Below, piece by piece: positions 6,632-12,970 of a stretch of 12,970 bases of DNA. Source of the DNA: J013 sp038521775 (GTDB lineage Bacteria > Pseudomonadota > Alphaproteobacteria > Rhodobacterales > Rhodobacteraceae); assembly GCA_038521775.1 (NCBI GenBank), contig JBCBKN010000095.1:1-12970 (forward strand). The letters run 5' to 3'. The notes under the pieces are model-generated. The model saw only the letters and a program-made list of their open reading frames with translations, ran no database searches and was not told the origin of the DNA. Position 1 is the stretch's first letter; every line of letters begins with the position of its first letter. The position numbers were made by a program, and so were the translations under genes.

Positions 6632-9600
6632 GGGTCTGCGCTTTGATCGGCCCGGCTTGGGTCAGCGCCGCCCTGATCGGTGGGTCGGTCGGGGCGCGGG
6701 CCATTTCGCGCATCTGCCGGCCCGCTTCTGCGCTTGTCGAGATTCGAGCCCGGCTGCGGGTCGGGGCGCTTGTCGAGCTTTGGGTCAGGCCCGGCCTCCG
6801 TCTCTTCGTCAAAGCCGGCGGGCGGCTCGGCTCTGCCGCCGGCACCACCATCGCGCACCGCATCTGCGCGAGGTTCCTGCAACAGTTCCGACAAAGCCTG
6901 GCGCGCCTCCCCTGCCTCGCGCGCAAGCCCGATCCTGTCAAAGAGCATACAGGCTTCATCGAGATGCGCCCGCCGGCTGGTTGCATCGAGACCGTCCGCC
7001 CGGCCGAGCTGCAGCCGCGCGCGGGCGGTTTCATAGGCAAGCCCGGCCACCTCGGCCGCGGCCAGCGCATCCTCCATCGCGCGGCGCGCCGCTGCATCCC
7101 GCCCACGCCGGGTGAGGTCGCGGGCCTGTTGCAGCAGATAGCGCGCCCGGCCCAGCGGAAAGCTCTTTGCGAAGGCCGCAAAACCGCGCAGCGCGCGCCG
7201 GGCGAGCTTTGCGGCCCTGTTCGCCTCGGCCCCAAGCACCGCGGCCGGTGCCTCGGCCTGGTCGAGAAAGATCGTGCACACCCCGTCATAGGCATCGAGC
7301 GCATAGACCCCGATCGGCGGCGTGTTGGCAATGTCCGCAAGGGCCGCTTCGGCCAATGCCCAGGCCTGCGCCTCGCGGCCAAGCCGGTGCTCGGCCAGCG
7401 CCAGCAATCCGATCACATGCAGCCGGTCGAGGATAAAGCCGGGCAGCAGCAGCTCGCTTGCCTCGCGCAGCAGCTCATGCGCCCCCGCATAATCCGACAG
7501 CCGCAGCGCCTGTTCGCCCAGTGAGATACGCACGAAATAGCTGTGCTGCTGGTCGCGATAGGCATCGACGAGATCGCGGTAGATCTGCCCGAGCTGCCGG
7601 GCCTGCGCAAAATCCGCGCCCAGATAGGCCACGAACCATGAAAACGAGGTGAGGTCGATTTCCAGCCGCCTGTTGCCGATATTGCGCGCGCGGGGCAGGG
7701 CCAGGTCGAGATGGCGCTGGGCGGTTGCCAGGCGCCCCTGCCCGACCGCGTGAATGGCCAGGTAGTAGGATTGGAACGCCAGTTCGAAATCGCTCGATCC
7801 GGTGGCAGGCAAGGTCTCGACCGCATCGGCATAATGGTCCGAGGCCCGACCGAGCCGCGCGATGGCCAGCGACACCGAGAACTGGGCAAAGGACCTGCGG
7901 ATGCGCGCCGGCGAATTGGCGGCTTCGGCATAATTCAGACCCATCAGCGTGGTGAGCAGCAATTCCGGCAGGCGCTGTTCGAAAAAGAAGAGATGGCCGA
8001 ACTTTTCCAACCCATCGGCAAGCATCGCCTCCCGATGCCGTTCGGGCCGGCCGGGGTCGGGTCGCAGCCGGCGCAGTCGGTTGAGGATCTGGCGCGCGGC
8101 ACTGCGCAGGATGGCCAGGCCGAGCCCGGCGCGGCTTTTGGGCCAGCGCAGACCCATGGCCCGGAACCCCGCATCGAACCGCGCAAAGCTGCGCTCGGGC
8201 TCGGCAAGCCCGGTATAGATCTGTCCCAGGGCAAGCTCGATTTCGGCCAGCCGCCTGTCATCGGCGGTGCCGGTCTTGCCCAGGGCGGTGCGGGCGCGTT
8301 CGTAAAGTGCCGCGGCCTCGGCATAGGCGCCGCCCCGCAAGGCCTCGCCGCCGCCGCCGGCCAGATAGGCAAGTGCCCGTTCAGGCCGTTCGGCCGCGCT
8401 CCAATGCTCGGCAAGCACGACCTTCTGGGTCTGCGCGGCATCGGGCAGGTTTGCTTCCATCCAGCCCGCGATTGCCGCGTGCAGTGAGCGCCGATTGGCA
8501 AAGCTCAGGAGCCGGTAGACAGCCTCCTGCAGGATGATATGGCGAAAGCTGTAGACGGCGCGGTCGGCATCGGCGCGCAGATAGTCGCGCTGTTCCAAAA
8601 GCCGGGCGTCGCCGGCGCATTGCTCAAGCGCGGGCTGCATGGGATGCACGGCTGCCAGCAGGCGCAGCGCCACCTGACGGCCGACGACCGCCGCGGTCTT
8701 GAGGGTGAGCTGCAATTCAGGCTCAAGCCGGTCGAGGCGCGCGACGATCACCCGCTCCAGCGTGGCCGGCAGCACACCGGGGCGGGTTGCACTGTCGGCC
8801 GTCTCCGATGGCCGCGCAGCACCGCGTATCGTGTCGATATCGGCCTCCAGACGGGCCAGCCCGCCTGCCGTGTCGAGATGGCCCATTTCGCGCAGCGCCA
8901 GCAGCAGCTCGCGGGTGAAATACGGATTGCCGCCGCCGCGACTTACAAGAAGCGCCAGCAGATCGTCGTGAAGCGTCTCGACACCCAGTGTGGACCGGGC
9001 AAGCGCGGCCACGGCGGGTTGGGTCATTTCGCCCAGATCGATCTCCCGGCAGGCGAGCAGGGCCGTCAGCTCCTCAACGAACGGCGCTGCCTTTTCGCGG
9101 TCGGATCGCAGGCATAGGACAAAGAAAATGGGCGCACCCGCCCGCGCCGTGTCGAGCAGAAAGCGCCAGCTCGCACTGTCCATCCATTGGCAATCGTCGA
9201 GCAGGATCAGCGTCGGCCGGCCGGCCAGCCCATGTTCGAGCAACCGGTGCATGAGCGTGGCGGTGTTGTCGGCCCGCGTCGCCGCGTTCATCTGCGCGGT
9301 CAACGCGGTGTCGGGGATGGCCAGCCGAAAGAGAGGCGCCAGAAGCGGCAGGCGCTGGCGCAACGACGGCTCATCCGGCAGAGCCGCGGCAATCCGGGCC
9401 TGGCCTGCCGCGGCCATGTCGCCCGGCGCGATGCCAAACAGCGCAGAAAAGACCCCGTGCCAGGCGGCATAGACGCTGTTTGCCTCAAGCGTGTCGACCT
9501 CGCCGCGCAGCACAGCCAGCCCGGCGGAGGCCGCAATGCGCGCAGCCGCGTTTGCCAGGGTGGATTTGCCGATGCCCGTCGGCCCGTTGAGGAGAAGTGC

Positions 9601-11112
9601 GGCCGGCGTTCCGGTCTGCACAAAGGTCTCGATCTGTTCCTGAATCGCGGCGCATTCCGCGTCTCGCCCGGCAATGGCCTCAGCACCCGGGGGTGCCGCC
9701 TGCGCGGCGCGGGGATCGGGCGCTTTCTCGGTTTCGCCGCGCAGCCTTGTGACAGGCATCGGCCTGTCGAGCCCCTTCAGCGCAATCTCCTCTGTCGGTG
9801 CAAAGGCAAACCGTCGCGACGCGGCCATCCGGGTCGGCTCATCGACCAGAACGCCGCCATCGGCCTTGCCCATCAGCCGCGCGGTCCGGTTGGCCACGGT
9901 GCCGCGGACCGAAAAGCTGCGCCACCGGTCATTGCCCAGAAAGCCGCAGAACATCGTGCCGGTGCCGATGCCGATGCCCCGTCCGACCTGCGCCGCCCAG
10001 CCTTGCGGGCGCGTCTCATCGCGACCGGCCTCGGGCGCGTCGCGGCCCCCTGCGCCGCGATCAAACAGCGCTGCGACCCGATGCATGGCCGCCACCGCGC
10101 GGACCGCGTCATCTTCATGCGACAGCATCGGCAACCCGAACGCGGCCAGCAGAACCGTGCCCTTGTCATCGACCGTCAGGCTTTGCACCACGCCACCGAA
10201 ATCATGAACAATCGCCTGAATGGCCAAGACCCGGGCCTGCAGCGTGGCAAGATCGTCGCCCGGGCCGCCAAACACCGCATCGAGCGACAGAAAGGCCGCG
10301 GTGAGCTGGCGAAGCTCGGCCAGCCACGCGCCCTGGCCCGTGGCGATCTGGCCGCGCAGCGCGCCGTGCAAAAACCGCTCCAGCGTGCCGGGGTCTGGGG
10401 GCGGCGCGCTCAGCCTGGCCTCGGGCGCCTCCGGGGCCAGGGGCGAGGTTCCCGCCGCGCGCATCGCATGGCTGACCGACAGGCAGGCGCTGCCACCGGG
10501 CAGACGGCGCAGGGGCCAGACCGCTTCGACACAATCTGCGGCCACGGCGTCCAGCACGATCTCGTCGGGCCTGGCACGCCCGGGCAGGCTGCGCAGCGCC
10601 ACGAGCGGGGGGCCTGCCAGAAGCTGGAGGCGATGGCCCTCATGCCCGCCGACATAAATGCGCTGGACCGGGCCTGCGGCGATGGTTGCATGCAGCGACA
10701 GATCGCTGCCATCGCCCAGCCGCGCATCCGTCAGGCCCGCGCGCAGCTCGGCCGCCGCCCTGGCGGCGCGCCGCACAGCCAGGGGAAGACCGCGCAGATC
10801 CGCCGCAACCCAATAGGCAAGCAGCGCATCGCCGATCAGCTTGTCGATCTCGCCGCCGGCATCGAGGATCTGGTCGATCATCCGGCCGAAATGGTGGTTG
10901 AGCGTGCCTGTCAGCTGCTCCACACCGTCCGGGCCCATGCCCTCGAACCGCTCGGTCATCGGTGTGAACCCGGCAATGTCGAGCAAGAGCACCGCTGCAT
11001 GCACCGGCACCGAGGCCGCATCGGTCGAGCGCGCACGCTCCGGCGCCTCTGCGCAATCGCGGGCGACCGCGCCCGAAACAAGGCTTGTCAGAAACTGCTG
11101 ATCCTGCCGCAT
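6628..11112 (-). CDS. Soluble adenylyl cyclase-like protein: two class III cyclase domains, STAND ATPase and TPR-like C-terminus
   Basis: A 1494-residue protein. Cyclase domain 1 (about 36-195) has both metal aspartates, D45 (LLLDIAGFT) and D95 (KLIGDALLAYW), plus K91. Cyclase domain 2 (about 265-458) has VDDKGTVLLAAFG (K317) and VRGTVANRTARLM with N408 and R412, the Asn/Arg pair that stabilises the transition state. The Walker A motif GPTGIGKST is at 510-518 and Walker B LILLDDCQWMD at 635-645, the style of MalT/AfsR STAND ATPases. Helical TPR-like sequence follows (about 890-1410), then a Pro/Asp/Arg-rich tail (1413-1494). This order matches mammalian soluble adenylyl cyclase and its bacterial relatives. 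Predicted role: cytosolic cAMP synthesis gated by nucleotide binding and a ligand sensed by the C-terminus. No membrane span is seen. ATG 11112 is the only usual start after an in-frame TAG near 11172. Its stop overlaps the next gene's start. Activation by bicarbonate or calcium is not inferable. Confidence 0.9.
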   Translation of the reverse strand: MRQDQQFLTSLVSGAVARDCAEAPERARSTDAASVPVHAAVLLLDIAGFTPMTERFEGMGPDGVEQLTGTLNHHFGRMIDQILDAGGEIDKLIGDALLAYWVAADLRGLPLAVRRAARAAAELRAGLTDARLGDGSDLSLHATIAAGPVQRIYVGGHEGHRLQLLAGPPLVALRSLPGRARPDEIVLDAVAADCVEAVWPLRRLPGGSACLSVSHAMRAAGTSPLAPEAPEARLSAPPPDPGTLERFLHGALRGQIATGQGAWLAELRQLTAAFLSLDAVFGGPGDDLATLQARVLAIQAIVHDFGGVVQSLTVDDKGTVLLAAFGLPMLSHEDDAVRAVAAMHRVAALFDRGAGGRDAPEAGRDETRPQGWAAQVGRGIGIGTGTMFCGFLGNDRWRSFSVRGTVANRTARLMGKADGGVLVDEPTRMAASRRFAFAPTEEIALKGLDRPMPVTRLRGETEKAPDPRAAQAAPPGAEAIAGRDAECAAIQEQIETFVQTGTPAALLLNGPTGIGKSTLANAAARIAASAGLAVLRGEVDTLEANSVYAAWHGVFSALFGIAPGDMAAAGQARIAAALPDEPSLRQRLPLLAPLFRLAIPDTALTAQMNAATRADNTATLMHRLLEHGLAGRPTLILLDDCQWMDSASWRFLLDTARAGAPIFFVLCLRSDREKAAPFVEELTALLACREIDLGEMTQPAVAALARSTLGVETLHDDLLALLVSRGGGNPYFTRELLLALREMGHLDTAGGLARLEADIDTIRGAARPSETADSATRPGVLPATLERVIVARLDRLEPELQLTLKTAAVVGRQVALRLLAAVHPMQPALEQCAGDARLLEQRDYLRADADRAVYSFRHIILQEAVYRLLSFANRRSLHAAIAGWMEANLPDAAQTQKVVLAEHWSAAERPERALAYLAGGGGEALRGGAYAEAAALYERARTALGKTGTADDRRLAEIELALGQIYTGLAEPERSFARFDAGFRAMGLRWPKSRAGLGLAILRSAARQILNRLRRLRPDPGRPERHREAMLADGLEKFGHLFFFEQRLPELLLTTLMGLNYAEAANSPARIRRSFAQFSVSLAIARLGRASDHYADAVETLPATGSSDFELAFQSYYLAIHAVGQGRLATAQRHLDLALPRARNIGNRRLEIDLTSFSWFVAYLGADFAQARQLGQIYRDLVDAYRDQQHSYFVRISLGEQALRLSDYAGAHELLREASELLLPGFILDRLHVIGLLALAEHRLGREAQAWALAEAALADIANTPPIGVYALDAYDGVCTIFLDQAEAPAAVLGAEANRAAKLARRALRGFAAFAKSFPLGRARYLLQQARDLTRRGRDAAARRAMEDALAAAEVAGLAYETARARLQLGRADGLDATSRRAHLDEACMLFDRIGLAREAGEARQALSELLQEPRADAVRDGGAGGRAEPPAGFDEETEAGPDPKLDKRPDPQPGSNLDKRRSGPADARNGPRPDRPTDQGGADPSRADQSADP
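6730..6777 (-). repeat. Short direct repeat in the cyclase C-terminal tail
   Basis: GCGCTTGTCGAG occurs at 6730-6741 and 6766-6777 (plus-strand reading), 36 bp apart, so the protein has two LDKR motifs twelve residues apart. It lies in the low-complexity tail, outside any recognised domain, and may mark tail growth by slippage or duplication. Confidence 0.6.
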
Positions 11113-11304
11113 CCAGCGCCACCCATTGCTTCGCGCGCGAGGGTATCCGGCATTTGCCCGCTATGCACGAGCGACATTTTCAGATGTGGCAACGTCGACA
11201 TCCGGCATGTTTTGCTTGCGCACACAGCATATGTATGCGTAGTCCGCCGCGAAGATGCACATCTGACGCAAGCAGAAGCTACCTTTTCAAAGATCGGGGG
11301 TTTC
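11113..11304. promoter_or_regulatory. Divergent intergenic region between cyclase and sulfatase, with inverted repeats
   Basis: This 192-bp stretch must hold the promoters of both the minus-strand cyclase operon and the plus-strand sulfatase. It is visibly less GC-rich than the genes. Candidate operator-like elements are GCATATGTATGC (11227-11238, 5-bp arms), AGATGCACATCT (11253-11264, 5-bp arms), and the separated 8-bp inverted pair CAGATGTG (11181-11188) / CACATCTG (11258-11265). I cannot place -35/-10 boxes with confidence; TTGCTT (11212-11217) with a TATGCG-like hexamer 16 nt later is a weak candidate. No gene or RNA is evident. Confidence 0.4.
11296..11300 (+). promoter_or_regulatory. 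Possible ribosome binding site for the sulfatase TTG start
   Basis: A GGGGG run lies 4 nt before TTG 11305. It is a poor match to AGGAGG, but it is the only purine-rich block near the position where homology to sulfatase N-termini begins. There is no in-frame ATG nearby. An in-frame TTG at 11212 would add about 31 residues with no sulfatase likeness. Confidence 0.4.
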
Positions 11305-12970
11305 TTGAAGAACGCCATTCTGATTTCGATCGACGATCTTTTCAATCACGTTCGATATCGCGACAAGTTCGGCGTCGAGGTGCACACTCCAAATATCGAC
11401 CGGCTCGCCGCGATGGGCACGTTCTTTGAGCAGGCCTATGCGACCACCCCGGTCTGCAGCCCCAGCCGGGCGACCATCGTCACCGGTCAGTCGATGTTTG
11501 AAACCGGGATCTTTGGCAATGCCGAGGATTTCTACAAGTTCATCGATGTGCAGGACACGATCTTTGCGGCCTACAAGACCGCGGGCTACACGACCGTCGC
11601 GAATGGCAAGATCTTTCACTCCACGGCGCTGGAGCCGGGCTATGCGTCAGGGATCATCGACCGGACAACCAATCCAACGGGGTTGAATAACGAAACCTTC
11701 GGCATCCCTTTTGGCTCCGGCCCGGCACCCGCGGGCACGCCCGACAGCGCGTTTTGGGACTATGACGTGGTCAGCAATGCCATCGAGTTTCTCAACAGCA
11801 ACGCGGCGGCCGCGCCCTATTTCCTGACCGTGGGGCTGGTCCGACCGCATTACCCCACAATCGCGCCGCAATCCTATTTCGACCTCTATCCGCTTGAAGA
11901 CATAATCGACGCGGGGATCTCGCCCGAAGGGCTGGCCCTGCCCGATTTTGCGCGGCAGTTCCTGAAAGACAACGACCCGCCCTCGGCGACCGCAACGCGC
12001 ATTCAGGCCTATCTTGCATCGGTCAGCTTTGCCGATGCACAGCTTGGACGGCTTTTTGAAGCGATGGATGAGGGCGGGCATTGGGACGACACCACCGTGC
12101 TGTTGTTCTCGGACCATGGCTTTCAGCTTGGCGATCGGGACTTCTTTGGGAAGTTCACGCTGTGGGAGGAGGCGGCAAACGCACCGCTGATCGTCTATGA
12201 CCCCGACCAGGCAACCGCAGGCCGCACGGTGGAAACGCCGATCAGCCTCAACCAGATCTTCCCCACCATGACCGAATTGTCGGGCATCGCGACGCCAAGC
12301 AGCGTGACCGCACAAAGCTTTGCTGCGCTGGTCGATCCCTCGCTGGGGTCGCATCAGGCAAAGCCGGCGCTGACATTCATCAACGGCTCGGTGGGCATGC
12401 GCGACGGCGATCTGCGGCTTATCCGATACGAGGACGGCTCGCTTGAGCTTTATGACGTGGCCGCCGACCCGCAACAGGCCGTCAACCTCGCCGCCGATCC
12501 GGCCAACAGGTCGCTGCTCATCGAGGCGCTGCGCAGCCTACGTGACGCTGCCCGCGATGAACAGATCCGGCTGGTGGGCGAGACCGAAGAGCTCGTCTTT
12601 GGCGCTGGCGGCGAGGCGATCATCGCCACCGGCGCAGGCCGGCTGATCGGCGGTCTTGGCGACGACGCCTATTTCATCGAAGCCGGCGCAATCCCGGTCG
12701 AGACGCGCAATGGCGGCGAGGATATGGTGGTGTTTCGTGCGTCCGAGGCCCGCGATGTCTGGCAATACTGGTTGCCCGCCCATATCGAGAACCTGACCGT
12801 CGGCATTGGCGTGAACGAGATGACGGTCATGGGCAACAATCTGGGCAACCGGATTGTCGCCAACAACTCCCGTGATGCGAGCCTGACGGTCAATGCCGGT
12901 TTTGGCGACGATTCGGTGTTCGGATCGCTCGGCGAAGACACGCTGATCGGGGCTGGGGGCGATGACATTC
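11305..12970 (+). CDS. Iduronate-2-sulfatase-like sulfatase with C-terminal RTX calcium-binding repeats, 3' partial
   Basis: The frame is open from TTG 11305 to the right edge (555 residues visible). The N-terminus reads MKNAILISIDDL, with the metal-binding Asp pair of sulfatases. C51-S-P-S-R55 is the CxPSR signature whose Cys becomes formylglycine. NGKIFH (K102, H105), VGLVRPHYP (H182), SDHGFQLGD (D270, H271) and FGKF (K283) follow in the family order, closest to iduronate-2-sulfatases. Predicted role: hydrolysis of sulfate esters on a carbohydrate or other organic sulfate. After about residue 430 come RTX-type elements: GGLGDDAYF (449-457), GNNLGNRIV, GFGDDSVFGSLGEDTLIGAGGDD (residues 532-554). 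RTX tails bind calcium and accompany type I secretion, consistent with the absence of a signal peptide. No secretion genes or formylglycine-generating enzyme are in view. Substrate unknown; start moderately certain. Confidence 0.88.
   Translation, partial: MKNAILISIDDLFNHVRYRDKFGVEVHTPNIDRLAAMGTFFEQAYATTPVCSPSRATIVTGQSMFETGIFGNAEDFYKFIDVQDTIFAAYKTAGYTTVANGKIFHSTALEPGYASGIIDRTTNPTGLNNETFGIPFGSGPAPAGTPDSAFWDYDVVSNAIEFLNSNAAAAPYFLTVGLVRPHYPTIAPQSYFDLYPLEDIIDAGISPEGLALPDFARQFLKDNDPPSATATRIQAYLASVSFADAQLGRLFEAMDEGGHWDDTTVLLFSDHGFQLGDRDFFGKFTLWEEAANAPLIVYDPDQATAGRTVETPISLNQIFPTMTELSGIATPSSVTAQSFAALVDPSLGSHQAKPALTFINGSVGMRDGDLRLIRYEDGSLELYDVAADPQQAVNLAADPANRSLLIEALRSLRDAARDEQIRLVGETEELVFGAGGEAIIATGAGRLIGGLGDDAYFIEAGAIPVETRNGGEDMVVFRASEARDVWQYWLPAHIENLTVGIGVNEMTVMGNNLGNRIVANNSRDASLTVNAGFGDDSVFGSLGEDTLIGAGGDDI
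12649..12970 (+). other. RTX (hemolysin-type calcium-binding) region of the sulfatase
   Basis: Nonapeptide-like GGxGxDxxx sequences appear at residues 449-457 and again at 533-554, the last still in full repeat at the window edge. The stretch between them (ENLTVGIGVNEMTVMGNNLGN...) is the beta-roll flank often seen before RTX blocks. More repeats and a C-terminal secretion signal are expected downstream. Confidence 0.8.

Noticed and set aside
7711..8487. Plus-strand open frames opposite the cyclase gene (also 6643-7524 and 8539-9117)
   Set aside because: No motifs in the translation, while the minus-strand frame has continuous domain structure across the region.
11113..11304. CRP-type cAMP receptor site upstream of the cyclase
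   Set aside because: No TGTGA-N6-TCACA-like palindrome found; CAGATGTG/CACATCTG is too widely spaced.
11287..11619. A minus-strand open frame opposite the start of the sulfatase, and an 11647-12474 frame opposite its core
   Set aside because: The plus-strand frame here carries the sulfatase signature and catalytic motifs in order; the minus frames have none.

Overview
The window is GC-rich (roughly two thirds G+C) and densely coded, with long open frames antisense to the real genes, as expected in such DNA. Codon use, the operon-style ATGA overlaps and the RTX-tailed secreted enzyme suggest an alphaproteobacterium, perhaps Rhodobacterales-like. That placement is an inference: there is no rRNA or marker gene here.

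Layout. Positions 1-5284 (+): two tandem paralogous FAD-dependent oxidoreductases of the amine oxidase / carotenoid (zeta-carotene) desaturase type, joined by an ATGA overlap. The first enters from the left edge and carries an extra C-terminal domain of about 300 residues that I recognise as acetoacetate decarboxylase-like; the second lacks it. Positions 5285-5461: a convergent spacer with an 18-bp perfect inverted repeat and a seven-copy 10-bp tandem repeat. Positions 5462-6631 (-): an enolase-superfamily (mandelate racemase / glucarate dehydratase type) enzyme with altered active-site positions. Positions 6628-11112 (-): a 1494-residue protein resembling mammalian soluble adenylyl cyclase, with two class III cyclase domains, a STAND-type P-loop ATPase and a helical TPR-like C-terminus; its stop overlaps the start of the enolase-superfamily gene. 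Positions 11113-11304: a divergent intergenic region with inverted repeats. From 11305 to the right edge (+): an iduronate-2-sulfatase-like sulfatase with no signal peptide and a C-terminal RTX calcium-binding region, continuing past the window.

How they may work together. The two oxidoreductases probably act on the same or successive hydrophobic substrates, with the decarboxylase-like domain supplying a later C-C bond step; this is inference from fusion and overlap. The cyclase and the enolase-superfamily enzyme look translationally coupled. The secreted sulfatase is divergent from the cyclase, so shared regulation is possible. Nothing shows that the left and right halves form one pathway. 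The most unusual items are the oxidoreductase/decarboxylase-like fusion, the sAC-like cyclase coupled to a sugar-acid-type enzyme, and the RTX-tailed sulfatase.
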